A stretch of DNA of 52,080 nucleotides from Bordetella parapertussis (GTDB taxonomy: Bacteria > Pseudomonadota > Gammaproteobacteria > Burkholderiales > SG8-41): positions 1 to 52,080 of the forward strand of contig CAMDSO010000013.1 of the NCBI GenBank assembly GCA_945906935.1. The letters run 5' to 3'. The notes under the pieces are model-generated. The model searched no databases. It was not told the origin of the DNA and was given only the letters and a program-made list of their open reading frames with translations. The position numbers were made by a program, and so were the translations under genes. Below are positions 24,319-33,946 of the stretch, one piece after another (position 1 is the stretch's first letter; the number at the start of each line of letters is the position of its first letter).

Positions 24319-25452
24319 ATGCTCGCCACCAGAATTCGTCAGAAAGACGGGATTTTCTATCTAGCCAGTTACTCTGCGAAGGAAATCCTCAGCAAAGTGC
24401 GATTTATCAGCCGTTATTACGACGAGGATGAGCAAATTTCGCCGCAGACGGTGCCGCAACACGATGAAATCGCCCAGTTCATCGCCCGCGTTGAACGCAC
24501 CGACGCCGCCTTTCAACGGCAGCTTTCGCGCGCTAAGGTGCGCTCGCTCAAGAATTTCTACGAAATGGCGGTCACGCAGCCGCCGATCCCAGGCACAGTT
24601 CTGCTGTTTACCAGCGACATGCTCAATTTTCGCCCGCTCGAAGGGCAGGAGACGGTCGGCCAGTTGCAGGATCCGACCTCCAAGTTTTTGATCATCGACG
24701 GTCAGCACCGGCTGGCGGCGCTGAAGTTTTATCTCGCCGAACACCCGGAAGAGGCCAAAAATATTGATGTGCCTTGCGTGATCTTCGACGGCCGCAGCGA
24801 AGACTTCGCCGCCGAGATGTTCGTCATCATCAATTCAACGCCGACCCGCATTAACAAAAGCCATCTGGTCGATCTCTACGAGCGCGTGTCCTGGGCCGAC
24901 CCGGACCGCCGTTTCGCTGCCCGTCTGGTCGACAGTCTGTATAGCGAGTCCGACAGCCCGTTACGTTATCGCGTCAATCGTCTCGGCGGGCGCAGCCAGA
25001 AAGAGAAGTGGATACTGCAGGCCGAGCTCTTCAACGAGCTCTACCGCTGGGTGCGTGCTGACTGGAAGAAGATCAAGTTGTCGTCCAACAGTTATCGCGA
25101 AGCGGAAAAATATTACGAAGTGGCGCGCGATTTTCTCAAGGCCGCGCACAAGGCCTGGGGCGATGCCTGGGCCGGCGACGGTTATATGGTGACCAAACCG
25201 GTGACCTTGAAGGCGATGATCCGCGTCTGTGCCGATCTGGCGCGCGAAGATGCCCTGCCGGTCGACGGACGCCCGAAACGCTGGGAGCAGCGGCTGGCGG
25301 TGTGGAGCGAACAGCAGCAAGCCTTCCGCGTGGAAGGTTTCTACGAGCGTTTCCCCGCCAAGGGCGAGGTCGAACGTGTTGCCCGCATCCACCGCGATCT
25401 GGCGCGTGCGGCGAATATCGAAATTCGCAGCCCTGCCAAGGCCGAGAAATAA
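24319..25452 (+). CDS. DGQHR-domain protein (DndB-like)
   Basis: A 377-residue protein of the DGQHR family. The name motif appears in FLIIDGQHRLAALKFYLAEH, followed by the conserved CVIFDGR and MFVIINSTPTRINKSHLVDL blocks. The family includes DndB, the regulator of DNA phosphorothioation, and many stand-alone members of unknown role with a ParB-like fold. No dndCDE, pbe or other modification genes lie in the window, so this is an orphan. The first ATG of the frame is used. It is convergent with gspF. Confidence 0.85.
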   Translation: MLATRIRQKDGIFYLASYSAKEILSKVRFISRYYDEDEQISPQTVPQHDEIAQFIARVERTDAAFQRQLSRAKVRSLKNFYEMAVTQPPIPGTVLLFTSDMLNFRPLEGQETVGQLQDPTSKFLIIDGQHRLAALKFYLAEHPEEAKNIDVPCVIFDGRSEDFAAEMFVIINSTPTRINKSHLVDLYERVSWADPDRRFAARLVDSLYSESDSPLRYRVNRLGGRSQKEKWILQAELFNELYRWVRADWKKIKLSSNSYREAEKYYEVARDFLKAAHKAWGDAWAGDGYMVTKPVTLKAMIRVCADLAREDALPVDGRPKRWEQRLAVWSEQQQAFRVEGFYERFPAKGEVERVARIHRDLARAANIEIRSPAKAEK

Positions 25453-25552
25453 ACCCCGGGGCGCTGCGGCGCGCTTGCTGCGGATTGTTCGTATTGTTCG
25501 TGTTGTGCGGCGGCGGCAAAGCTGATCGTGTCGGGCCGGCTGCCGGCAGGTC

Positions 25553-26758
25553 TTAACGCACAAGCTGGTTGATGTCGATGATCGGCAGCAGGATGGCCAA
25601 AACAATCAGCAAGACCATTCCGCCCATCAGCAGGATCATCAGCGGCTCGACGAGGGTGACCAGCACCCGCAGGCGTCGTTCCAGCGCTTCATTCTCCAGG
25701 CGTGCCGCCCGTTCGAGCATTTCCTGCAAGCGTCCGCTGGCTTCACCGCTGGCAACGAGGTGTGCAAGCATCGGTGGAAAGGCGCCTGTCAGGCTGAGTG
25801 CACGGGCGAGGCTGCTGCCTTCGCGCACGTTTGTCGCTGCCGTTTCAACGGCATCACGCATGATGCGATTGGTGGTGGCGCGGGCAGCTGCCTCGAGTGC
25901 GCCGAGTAACGGCACTCCGCCGCCAGTGAGTATCGCCAGTGTGCTGGCGATGCGGGCGGTATTAATACCACGCAGCAGAGAGCCAGCCAGCGGCATGCGC
26001 AGGAAGAGCGCATGGCAACGGCGCTGCACGGCGTCGCGTTTAAGGGCTGCGACGGCGGCTAACCAGAGGGCAACACAGGTAACGCCGAGATAGGGCCAAC
26101 CCAGGCGTAGAAAATCGCTCAGAGCAATCAGCGCGCGGGTTAGTAACGGCAGGTTCTGGCGCGATTGCTGAAATACCTGAACCACCTGCGGCACGACATA
26201 GGCGAGTAAGCCGGCGACAATGCAGAGGGCGACGACGCCGACCACCAGCGGATAGAGCAATGCGAGTGCGGTTTTTTGTTTCAGGTTTTCCTGCTGCTCG
26301 AGATAATCTGCAAGTTGTCTCAGGATGGTCGGCAGGCTGCCGGACTCTTCGCCGCCACGCACCAGTGCGCAGAAAAATACCGGAAAACTTTCACCGTGGC
26401 AGCCCATGGCGGCTGCCAGAGTGTGTCCCGCTTTGACCTCGGATTGCACGCCGTGGAGCACTTCGCGGACGGACACCGATTCGGCGGCTTCGATGAGCGC
26501 CGACAACGTTTGTTCCAGTGTCAGTCCGGCGTCCAGCAGTGTGGCCATTTGCCGGGTGATCATGCAGAGCGCAGCGGCAGAAATGCCGCGCCGCCAGCGG
26601 TTGCCTCGCGTTGTCGCGCCCTCGACGATTTCCACTGACAGCGGCAGCAAGCCTTGTGCACGCAAGCGCGCACGGCCCTGCCGCGCGGTTTCCGCCTGAA
26701 GAACACCGGATACCGTACGGCCGGTTGCGTCGAGGGCCTGATAGCGGATGGCGGCCAT
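25553..26758 (-). CDS. gspF: Type II secretion inner-membrane protein GspF
   Basis: A 401-residue polytopic platform protein that couples the GspE ATPase to pseudopilus assembly. It has two T2SSF domains (about 68-190 and 270-392), each with a conserved G-E pair (ALVRGGEESGSLPTILRQLA and LVASGEASGRLQEMLERAA), and three membrane helices. The N-terminus MAAIRYQALDATGRTVSGVL is typical. It lies 5 bp after gspE in the gspCDEF operon. Confidence 0.96.
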   Translation of the reverse strand: MAAIRYQALDATGRTVSGVLQAETARQGRARLRAQGLLPLSVEIVEGATTRGNRWRRGISAAALCMITRQMATLLDAGLTLEQTLSALIEAAESVSVREVLHGVQSEVKAGHTLAAAMGCHGESFPVFFCALVRGGEESGSLPTILRQLADYLEQQENLKQKTALALLYPLVVGVVALCIVAGLLAYVVPQVVQVFQQSRQNLPLLTRALIALSDFLRLGWPYLGVTCVALWLAAVAALKRDAVQRRCHALFLRMPLAGSLLRGINTARIASTLAILTGGGVPLLGALEAAARATTNRIMRDAVETAATNVREGSSLARALSLTGAFPPMLAHLVASGEASGRLQEMLERAARLENEALERRLRVLVTLVEPLMILLMGGMVLLIVLAILLPIIDINQLVR

Positions 26759-26763
26759 GGCGG

Positions 26764-28239
26764 TTATTCGCGGGTGACGCGAAGCACTTCTTCGAGGCTC
26801 GTGATGCCCTGGGCGGCCCAGCGCAGTCCGTCGTCGCGCAAGGAACGCATGCCCTTGCCCGCGGCATGAGCGCGTAAAGCCTGTTCTGATGTGCGGTCAT
26901 GGATGAGGCGGCGCAGTTCGTCATCAACCGGCAGCAATTCGTAAATGCCGGTGCGTCCGCGATAACCTGATTGATCGCAGGCCGTGCAGCCGGCGGCGCC
27001 ATATGCGCGGTTGGTGGAGTTTTCGATGACAGGCGCATAGGCCGCAGGCAGGCCGCTGACCGGCTTGCGGCAGTGCAGGCAGAGCTTGCGCACGAGCCGC
27101 TGCGCACCCACGCCGATCAGGCTCGAGGCCAGCAGAAACGGCTCGACCCCCATGTCGACCAGGCGCGTCACTGCGCTCACGGCATCGTTGGTGTGCAGCG
27201 TAGCGAAGACGAGGTGTCCGGTCAGACTCGCTTGTATCGCAATCTGCGCTGTTTCCAGGTCGCGTATTTCACCGATCATGATGACGTCTGGATCCTGCCT
27301 GAGGATGGTGCGCAGGGCGCGCGCAAAACTCATATCAATCCGCGTATTGACCTGCGTCTGGCTGATGCCGTCGAGATCATATTCAACCGGATCTTCGACC
27401 GTCATGATGTTAAGGGTGGAGGCGTCGAGGCGCGACAGCGCTGCATACAGTGTGGTGGTTTTACCGGAACCGGTCGGGCCGGTGAGCAGAATGATGCCGT
27501 GGGGTGCGCGAATCAGCGCGTCCATCCGCGCCAGCGTTGCCTCATCCATGCCGAGTCCGCCGAGGTCGAGCCGGCCGGCCTGTTTGTCGAGCAGACGCAG
27601 CACCACCCTCTCGCCATGCGCGGTGGGGATCGTCGAGACCCTCACATCCACCGGTTTGCCGGCTACCCGCAGGGTGATGCGGCCGTCCTGCGGCAGGCGT
27701 TTCTCGGCGATATCCAGTTGCGCCATGATTTTGATGCGCGACACGATCGCCGCATGCAATGCGCGCGCCGGTTCGAGCAGGTCGCGCAGTGCACCGTCGA
27801 TGCGCAGCCTCACCACAGAGCGTGTTTCAAAGGGTTCAATGTGGATATCAGATGCATCATCATGCAGCGCCTGGGTCAGGAGCGCATTGATCAGCCGGAT
27901 GAGCGGCGCATCGTCGGCGTTATCGAGCAGGTCTTCGACTTGCGGGATATCCTGCAGCAGGCGTTGCAGATCCACATCTTGTGCAAGATCGCCGGCCAGG
28001 GAGGCCGCCTTTTGATCGGCACCGCCGTATATTTTTGCCAGCAGTTCGTCAAAGGTCGTGGCGTCGACCAGTCGCGCCTTGCATGCGATCCCTAGCGCGC
28101 GCCGTACCTCGGCCAGCGCAGACGCTTGTGTGTTGGCACGCACCGCAATGTCCGCACTGCCGCCATGGCGGGCGGTCATCACGATGCCGTTACTCTTGGC
28201 GAACGCGTAGGGGATGGAGTCGGTGCGGTGTTTTGCCAC
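26764..28239 (-). CDS. gspE: Type II secretion ATPase GspE
   Basis: The cytoplasmic ATPase that drives pseudopilus growth, about 491 residues from a GTG at 28239. The longer open frame to 28368 overlaps gspD and has no homologous look. The N1E-like part contains [11 protein letters not shown]. Walker A is [12 protein letters not shown] and the Walker B region is [16 protein letters not shown]. The His box is ATLHTNDA, and a tetracysteine zinc motif (CLHC...CTAC) is present. The start is 7 nt after the gspD stop, consistent with coupled translation. Confidence 0.96.
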   Translation of the reverse strand: MAKHRTDSIPYAFAKSNGIVMTARHGGSADIAVRANTQASALAEVRRALGIACKARLVDATTFDELLAKIYGGADQKAASLAGDLAQDVDLQRLLQDIPQVEDLLDNADDAPLIRLINALLTQALHDDASDIHIEPFETRSVVRLRIDGALRDLLEPARALHAAIVSRIKIMAQLDIAEKRLPQDGRITLRVAGKPVDVRVSTIPTAHGERVVLRLLDKQAGRLDLGGLGMDEATLARMDALIRAPHGIILLTGPTGSGKTTTLYAALSRLDASTLNIMTVEDPVEYDLDGISQTQVNTRIDMSFARALRTILRQDPDVIMIGEIRDLETAQIAIQASLTGHLVFATLHTNDAVSAVTRLVDMGVEPFLLASSLIGVGAQRLVRKLCLHCRKPVSGLPAAYAPVIENSTNRAYGAAGCTACDQSGYRGRTGIYELLPVDDELRRLIHDRTSEQALRAHAAGKGMRSLRDDGLRWAAQGITSLEEVLRVTRE

Positions 28240-28246
28240 GGCGGCG

Positions 28247-30418
28247 TTACCGCGGAGCGTCCGGTTGGGCGCTAGTGGCGGGTTTGCGCGGCGGCAAAAG
28301 CGGTGCATCCGTTGGCGCGGTGAGGGGGCTTGGTTTGATTTTTTCACCGGCTGCCGCTTGTTCACCACGGATGTAATCGTAACGGTTGTTGCTCAGTTCG
28401 CCTGATTGCGCGCTGTCGCGTAGCACCGTCGGGCGCAGGAATACCATCAGATTGGTTTTGCTGCGCTCGCGCGTCTTGTATTGGAATAATCCACCGATCA
28501 GCGGCAGGTCGCCGAGCACGGGCACCTTCGCCTGGACGTCGACCATGTTGTCCTGGATCAGCCCGCCGATCACCGCGATCTGGCCGTCGTCAAGCAACAC
28601 CATGGATTCGACGGATCGTTTGTTGGTGATCGGTCCTGCGCTGTTGCTGTTGTCGAGGACGCTGGATACTTCCTGGTAAATTTGCAGCCGTACTGTGCCG
28701 CCGCCGGATATTTGCGGCCTGATGCGTAACTGAATGCCGACATCCTGGCGTTGTATAGTTTGAAACGGCGTCGGTGTAGTGGCGGCCCCGGACAACGCGT
28801 ATTGACCGGTGATGAACGGCAGGTTTTGTCCGACGACAATGCGGGCTTCTTCGTTGTCAGTGGTCAGCAAGGTCGGCGTCGATAGAATATTGGCGTTGCT
28901 ATCCCTTTCCAGGGCGCGCACCAGCAGGCCAAGGTTGACCACCTGGCCGACTCCCGGCATCGTCACCACCCCTTTGATCACGCCTACATTCAGTCCCTCG
29001 CCGGCACTCAGCGGGTTTTGTGCAATGCCCTGAATGTTTTGCCGGCCGCCGCCAAAGTTGGTGCCGCCAAACACGCTACCCGGTGCGGTGGTGGTGGCGC
29101 CTGCACCACTGAGGTTTTGCCATTGCACGCCAAACTCAGCCGCCTTGTTCGCCGTGACTTCGACAATCAGTGCCTCGATAAAAACCTGGGCACGCCTGGA
29201 ATCCAGTTTGTCGATGACCGCGCGCAGGTCGTTATAGATGGCGTTGGGCGCGGTAATGATGATCGAATTGGTGGCCGCGTCGGCCTGGATAATGCCGGGC
29301 GGCGCAGCAGCAGCCTGGCTGCTGCTGCCGGCAGCCTGCGTGGCGAGCGGCTGCGCCATTGGACCCTGTGCGGGGGGCGCTGCGGCGTTAGGCAATGCTG
29401 GCAAGGGCGCGGTGAAACCGCCGGGTGCTAATGCCGGGCGCGGGCTTTGCGCGCCTCCGCCCTGATAGATCGCGCGCAGTGTCTCGGCGATTTTCACCGC
29501 TTCGGCATTTTTCAGGAACACCACGTGCATGTTGCCGGTGACGCTGGTGGGCGCGTCGAGCGTACTGACGAGACTGCGCAACCGCGCCAGCCGTGAAGGA
29601 TTTTCGGCGCGCGCCAGAAGGCTGTTGGAACGGCTGTCCGGCACGATCACCATGCGTTGGGTTGGATCTGCGCCCGCCGTCTGCGGCGTTTCGGCAAACA
29701 AGCGGTTGACAGTCTGTGCGATATCAACTGCAGAGGCGTGCTTCAGCGGTATGACAATGCCATCATTGCCGCTGGGTTGGTCGATCGATTCGATGATCTT
29801 TTCGATGCGCTGCAGATTACTCGCATAGTCGGTGATTACCAGCGTATTATTATTGCCGTAGGCGGTGATGGTGTTGCTCGGCGTAATCAGTGGTCGCAGG
29901 ATAGGCACCATTTGTACCGCCGACTCATACTTCAGCGCAAACACCTGGGTGCGGATTTGGTCACCGGAGGGTCGTGCTTTTTCCTCCGGTCCGTAGGTGG
30001 GGCCCGGATTCAGCTTGGCCTCGCTTTCCGGGACGATCTTCAGGATGCCACGACTGTCCACCACCGCATAACCTTGCAGGCGCAGCGCCGACAGGAAAAC
30101 GTCGTAGACCAGCGAACGCGGGATCGGCTTCGCAGAAATAATATTGACGCTGCCCTTCACGCGCGGGTCGAGCAGGAAATTCCTGCCGGTGATTTCTCCC
30201 ACCGCTTTGACCACGCTCTCGATGTCCGCATTGACGAAATTAAGCGTAACGGATTCATTGGCCGTGGCGCGGGGCGCCGTTTCTGCAGCAGTTATGACGG
30301 TCGGCAGGCCCAGCGCGAGCACGTAGGCGGATGCCGCAATGGCGCGCATGATGCGGCGCATGACCGACCCGGTGGTTGGCGCGCTGCCGCAACCGCAGGC
30401 GGCAGTGCGTGCAAGCAT
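28247..30418 (-). CDS. gspD: Type II secretion secretin GspD
   Basis: The outer-membrane secretin channel, 723 residues from the ATG at 30418 (10 nt after the gspC stop). It has a leader with several Arg and a hydrophobic stretch ([19 protein letters not shown]). The N0 domain follows ([20 protein letters not shown]), then N1-N3 repeats, with a long Gly/Ala/Pro-rich insertion in N3 at about residues 335-400. The C-terminal secretin domain includes [15 protein letters not shown] and [14 protein letters not shown]. No obvious S-domain is present, so a dedicated pilotin is not predicted. Confidence 0.96.
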   Translation of the reverse strand: MLARTAACGCGSAPTTGSVMRRIMRAIAASAYVLALGLPTVITAAETAPRATANESVTLNFVNADIESVVKAVGEITGRNFLLDPRVKGSVNIISAKPIPRSLVYDVFLSALRLQGYAVVDSRGILKIVPESEAKLNPGPTYGPEEKARPSGDQIRTQVFALKYESAVQMVPILRPLITPSNTITAYGNNNTLVITDYASNLQRIEKIIESIDQPSGNDGIVIPLKHASAVDIAQTVNRLFAETPQTAGADPTQRMVIVPDSRSNSLLARAENPSRLARLRSLVSTLDAPTSVTGNMHVVFLKNAEAVKIAETLRAIYQGGGAQSPRPALAPGGFTAPLPALPNAAAPPAQGPMAQPLATQAAGSSSQAAAAPPGIIQADAATNSIIITAPNAIYNDLRAVIDKLDSRRAQVFIEALIVEVTANKAAEFGVQWQNLSGAGATTTAPGSVFGGTNFGGGRQNIQGIAQNPLSAGEGLNVGVIKGVVTMPGVGQVVNLGLLVRALERDSNANILSTPTLLTTDNEEARIVVGQNLPFITGQYALSGAATTPTPFQTIQRQDVGIQLRIRPQISGGGTVRLQIYQEVSSVLDNSNSAGPITNKRSVESMVLLDDGQIAVIGGLIQDNMVDVQAKVPVLGDLPLIGGLFQYKTRERSKTNLMVFLRPTVLRDSAQSGELSNNRYDYIRGEQAAAGEKIKPSPLTAPTDAPLLPPRKPATSAQPDAPR

Positions 30419-30428
30419 CGTGTGAGGG

Positions 30429-30866
30429 CTATTTTTTTTCAGGGAGCGCAATGGTTTCTCGCCTGCCATGATGTTCAATCGTGATGCCACTTGGCATGAC
30501 CTGTAGCAGGCGCATGCCCGGCACGATGTCGGCACCTGCGCGCACCGTGATGGCGCGGCCGGCATCTATTTGCAGTACAGCGTAGCTGTCTCCGCTACCT
30601 GCGGCGGCCACCCCGGTCAAGCGCACAACCGGTCCGGATGCGGTGGCAGGCAATGGATTTTGCGCGCTGCCGCCAAAGAGTTGTTTGGCCGCGTCGGTTC
30701 TTTGCGGAGCGGCGGCCTCGGGAGTAATGACAGTGGTATCCGGTGCCAGCCATGCCCAGGTCCAATAGGCCATTACCGAGCACAGCAATAACAACGCCGC
30801 GCTGGTGGCAAGCGCAGTGAGGATATTGTGGGCTGGATGAGCGCGTATGTGCGGGATGGCCTGCAT
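30429..30866 (-). CDS. gspC: Type II secretion protein GspC (short form)
   Basis: A 145-residue inner-membrane protein with one transmembrane helix (about 17-39) and a periplasmic HR domain: RLTGVAAAGSGDSYAVLQID and the GADIVPGMRLLQVMPSGITI block. GspC links the secretin N0 domain to the inner-membrane platform. The usual C-terminal PDZ or coiled-coil domain is absent, so the protein is about half the length of classical GspC. It is first in the minus-strand operon gspCDEF, divergent from gspG. Confidence 0.88.
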   Translation of the reverse strand: MQAIPHIRAHPAHNILTALATSAALLLLCSVMAYWTWAWLAPDTTVITPEAAAPQRTDAAKQLFGGSAQNPLPATASGPVVRLTGVAAAGSGDSYAVLQIDAGRAITVRAGADIVPGMRLLQVMPSGITIEHHGRRETIALPEKK

Positions 30867-30934
30867 GGTGATCCGTTGGTTGCGCCACCCAGCTTCGTTC
30901 CGCTGTCGGGCGGGGGATGGCGGTGCGGCATCGG

Positions 30935-30942
30935 AGTATACT
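30935..30942. promoter_or_regulatory. Palindromic AGTATACT, possible shared -10
   Basis: In the 172-bp gap between the divergent gspC and gspG starts, the palindrome AGTATACT supplies the -10-like hexamer TATACT on both strands. Matching -35 elements are poor, so an activator would be needed. It could coordinate both halves of the secretion locus. Confidence 0.25.
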
Positions 30943-31038
30943 TGATAGCTTGTTTTTTGGTCTCGGTATGCAATGGGCGCCTGCTCTTTGGCGGGTTTAT
31001 GACTCGATCATGCCGCCATAGGGTGTGCCGGAGTTGTG

Positions 31039-31527
31039 ATGAATCTGTTGAGTTGCTGCAATGAAAAAAAACGCCGCGTGCAGCCTCTTACGGCTGATGC
31101 GCGTGCGGGCGCTGGCGGCGGCTTTACCTTACTCGAGGTGATGGTGGTGGTGGTCATCCTCGGCGTGCTGGCGGCCCTGGTGGTGCCACGCATCATCAGC
31201 CGCCCCGACGAGGCCCGCGTTGTTGCCGCACGCCAGGATATCGCCAGCCTTATGCAGGCGTTGAAGTTATACCGGCTCGATAACCAGCAGTATCCGGCCA
31301 CCGAGCAGGGACTGCAGGCACTCGTTGAGAGGCCGGCCACCGTGCCGCTACCGCTGAACTGGAAAGCCGGTGGCTATGTTGAGCGTCTGCCGAAAGATCC
31401 CTGGGGACATCCCTATCAATATTTGAATCCCGGCCTGCGCGGTGAGATCGACGTCTTCAGTCTGGGGGCGGATCGCGCGCCTGGCGGCGAAGGTAGCAAC
31501 GCCGACATTGGTTCGTGGAATATTTAG
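31039..31527 (+). CDS. gspG: Type II secretion major pseudopilin GspG
   Basis: A pseudopilin of about 162 residues. The type IV prepilin site is GAGGG-FTLLEVMVVVVILGVL, with the conserved E5, and the G-specific calcium-binding region includes YPATEQGLQALVERP and KDPWGHPYQYLNPG. The ATG at 31039 has GGAG upstream but gives an unusually long 28-residue leader. An in-frame GTG (codon 14) would halve it. First gene of gspGHIJKLMN. The prepilin peptidase is not in the window. Confidence 0.96.
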   Translation: MNLLSCCNEKKRRVQPLTADARAGAGGGFTLLEVMVVVVILGVLAALVVPRIISRPDEARVVAARQDIASLMQALKLYRLDNQQYPATEQGLQALVERPATVPLPLNWKAGGYVERLPKDPWGHPYQYLNPGLRGEIDVFSLGADRAPGGEGSNADIGSWNI

Positions 31528-32063
31528 TCGCCCCGGCATTCAATGCCTGTGTTCTGCGCAGGCGGCCGCGATACCGCGCTTTTACCTTGATTGAATTGCT
31601 GGTCGTCACGCTGATCATGGGCCTGCTGGTCGGGTTGGTCAGTGTGGCGATTCGCCCCGGTGAGCGGGCCGTCCTTGCCACGGAAGCGCAGAGGCTGGCG
31701 CAACTACTCGATCTTGCGGCCGCAGAAGCGCGGGCCAGCGGTATGCCGCTGCGTTGGTCTGCCGGGGCGAAGGGTTACCAATTCTGGGCTTTTCGCGAGG
31801 GGGCAGGCTGGTTGCCGCGGGTTGGCGATGATGCGCTGCGCGAGCGCGTGTGGTCCGCCGCTATTACCGTGACGCGTGTCACCGTGGAGGGCGCGGCGCG
31901 GCGCGACCCGCCCTTAATTGACTTTTATCCTGACGCACCGCCGTTGCTGTTCTCGTTCGACCTGGCACTCGGTGCGGAACGCGTGCGCGTGGCGATGTCG
32001 CCGCTGGGTGCGGTGCGCGTGCTGCCTGTGGAAGGACTCGCGGATGCCGCGCCAGCCTTCTAA
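31515..32063 (+). CDS. gspH: Type II secretion minor pseudopilin GspH
   Basis: A 182-residue minor pseudopilin with the cleavage motif YRA-FTLIELLVVTLIMGLL after a basic leader. The rest is a GspH/FimT-like beta domain (AAAEARASGMPLRWSAG). A GTG start at 31515 lies inside gspG and overlaps its end by 13 nt, so the genes are coupled. Confidence 0.9.
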   Translation: MEYLVAPAFNACVLRRRPRYRAFTLIELLVVTLIMGLLVGLVSVAIRPGERAVLATEAQRLAQLLDLAAAEARASGMPLRWSAGAKGYQFWAFREGAGWLPRVGDDALRERVWSAAITVTRVTVEGAARRDPPLIDFYPDAPPLLFSFDLALGAERVRVAMSPLGAVRVLPVEGLADAAPAF

Positions 32064-32433
32064 GCGCAGTCGTGCTTTTACGCTACTCGAGGTGATGGTG
32101 GCGCTGGCGATTGTCGCGATCGCCTTGCTCGCCGCCTTGCGGGTGGCGGGGCAAGCGGCCGGCGGTGCTACGGATATGCGTATGCGCATGCTGGCCGGTT
32201 GGGTGGCCGGGAATCGGCTGGCCGAACATCGTGCGCGTCGTGACTTCCCGCCCCCGGGGATTGCACAGGGCGTGGCAGTGCAGGCCGGGATTGCGTTTCA
32301 ATGGCGTGAGGAGGTGACGCCTATGCAGTCGCCTGCTTTCCGGCGCGTCGATGTGATGGTGTTCGCGCTTTCCGGTGAAGAGCCTGCGCTGGCGCGGCTG
32401 TCCGGATTTGTCACGCGGGCTGAGGTGCGTTGA
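32044..32433 (+). CDS. gspI: Type II secretion minor pseudopilin GspI
   Basis: A 129-residue minor pseudopilin starting MPRQPSKRSRA-FTLLEVMVAL, with a GspI-type tail including WVAGNRLAEHRA. The ATG at 32044 overlaps the end of gspH by 20 nt. With GspJ and GspK it forms the pseudopilus tip. Confidence 0.93.
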   Translation: MPRQPSKRSRAFTLLEVMVALAIVAIALLAALRVAGQAAGGATDMRMRMLAGWVAGNRLAEHRARRDFPPPGIAQGVAVQAGIAFQWREEVTPMQSPAFRRVDVMVFALSGEEPALARLSGFVTRAEVR

Positions 32434-33032
32434 TGCGCCACGTGCCCCGTCGTCCGTCGGCTGCGTTTACGCTCGTCGAGTTGCTGAGCGTGTTGTTTGT
32501 GCTGTCGCTGCTGGCTGTGATGTCGGTACGCAGTCTGGGTGTCGTTCTCGATAGCCGCGAGCAGATGGCGCGGGACGCCGAGAAGTGGCGCGGCCTGGCG
32601 CTTTTTTTTGAACGCTTCGAACGTGATATCCATCTGGCCATGCCGCGTGCCGCGCGCCAGTCCGGCGTGGTGCTGCCGGCGTGGCAGGGGATTGCCGGAA
32701 CAGCCGCACAGCCGCGCTTGGAATTCAACCGTTTCGCCGCGGCGGCCGAAACGGATGGGGCGCGACGGCTCGCTTATGTACTGAACGCACAGCAGCAAAT
32801 TGAGTTGTGGTTATGGCCGATCGCCGATCCGGCCGCGGGTGTCGTGCCGGTGCGGCATCTTCTGCTCGGCGGCGTAAAGCGTTTTGAATTGCACTATCTG
32901 AACGCTGCTGCGGTGTGGGTTGATACGTGGCCGGGCACGGCGGCCGACGCGGCGATTCCACGTGCGGTGCGGGCGCATCTATCGCTGGCCTCGGGTGAAG
33001 AAGTGGTGCGCGTATTCGAGACCGGCTCATGA
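32433..33032 (+). CDS. gspJ: Type II secretion minor pseudopilin GspJ
   Basis: A minor pseudopilin of about 199 residues with leader MRHVPRRPSAA-FTLVELLSVL. The ATG shares a base with the gspI TGA (TGATG). It contains the GspJ-type WRGLALFFERFERDIHLAMP and a C-terminal block with KRFELHYLNA. It is part of the tip complex with GspI and GspK. Confidence 0.93.
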   Translation: MRHVPRRPSAAFTLVELLSVLFVLSLLAVMSVRSLGVVLDSREQMARDAEKWRGLALFFERFERDIHLAMPRAARQSGVVLPAWQGIAGTAAQPRLEFNRFAAAAETDGARRLAYVLNAQQQIELWLWPIADPAAGVVPVRHLLLGGVKRFELHYLNAAAVWVDTWPGTAADAAIPRAVRAHLSLASGEEVVRVFETGS

Positions 33033-33946
33033 TGCGCCAGCGGCAGCGTGGTGTTGCGCTGGTCCTCGCCCTTGGCGTGGCGGCGATGGCGACTATTGCC
33101 GCTACCGCCATCATGGTCGGGCAGGGCACTGCGATACGCCACGCAGAATTACAGGCCGGACATGCGCAGGCGCAGCAGCTCGCCAGCGCCGGCATTGACT
33201 GGGCGCGCGCCGTCCTGCATGGTGATCGCCGTCGGAGCAACGTCGATCACCATGGCGAGCCCTGGGCGCTGAGGCAGGCGAAGTTGCCGTTTGAGCGCGG
33301 TGAAATCAGTGGCGGCATCGAAGATCAGCAGGGGCTGTTTAACCTGAACAACTTGTTGAGCGCGGAGCGTATTAATTCCGCCGAATTGTTGCGCTATCGG
33401 CGGCTGTTGCGTCTGCTTGAGCTGCCCGACACGCTCGCCGACGCGCTGGCCGACTGGCTCGATGCCGACGACATACCGCGCTCAATGGCGAGCGCCGAAG
33501 ACGCCTATTACCTGGCGCTCGATCCGCCTTATACGGCGGCGAACCGGCCGTTGTTTGAGGTAGCCGAACTGGCGCTGGTGCGCGGGTATGATGAGTCCGT
33601 GCGACAGCGATTGCGACCGTTTGTCAGCGCGCTGCCACGCGCGACCCAGATTAATATCAACACAGCGCCGGCGGAACTCCTGGCGGTGACGCTGGAGGGG
33701 CTTGACCTTGATGCTGCACGCGGGCTGGTCGCGCAGCGCGAACGCGCCTATTTTGCGTCGCTGGCAGACTTGAACGGGCGCTTGGGCAGTGGCGTGACCC
33801 TACCGGTTGCAGGGGTCGCGTTTAAAAGTGATTTTTTTATGGTGGATTTACGTGTCAGATATGGTCCCGCGCAGGCGCGTGCTACCGCGCTGTTGCAACG
33901 TGAGACGGCCGGCTGGCCGGTGGTGACATGGCGGAAAATACGATGA
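33029..33946 (+). CDS. gspK: Type II secretion minor pseudopilin GspK
   Basis: A 305-residue large minor pseudopilin. The N-terminal helix is RGVALVLALGVAAMATIAAT. GspK features follow: GGIEDQQGLFNLNNLL, LADWLDADD and the helix-hairpin-helix-like TQININTAPAELLAV. It lacks the E5 typical of other pilins, which is normal for GspK. It overlaps gspJ by four bases (ATGA). Confidence 0.94.
   Translation: MMRQRQRGVALVLALGVAAMATIAATAIMVGQGTAIRHAELQAGHAQAQQLASAGIDWARAVLHGDRRRSNVDHHGEPWALRQAKLPFERGEISGGIEDQQGLFNLNNLLSAERINSAELLRYRRLLRLLELPDTLADALADWLDADDIPRSMASAEDAYYLALDPPYTAANRPLFEVAELALVRGYDESVRQRLRPFVSALPRATQININTAPAELLAVTLEGLDLDAARGLVAQRERAYFASLADLNGRLGSGVTLPVAGVAFKSDFFMVDLRVRYGPAQARATALLQRETAGWPVVTWRKIR

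Noticed and set aside
25453-25552. Terminator between the DGQHR gene and gspF
   Set aside because: Only a 5-bp GCCGG stem with a 3-nt loop and no T-run is visible, which is too weak to call.
26971-28095. A 374-residue plus-strand frame over gspE
   Set aside because: It lies fully antisense to a well-conserved ATPase and its composition is that of a mirror frame.
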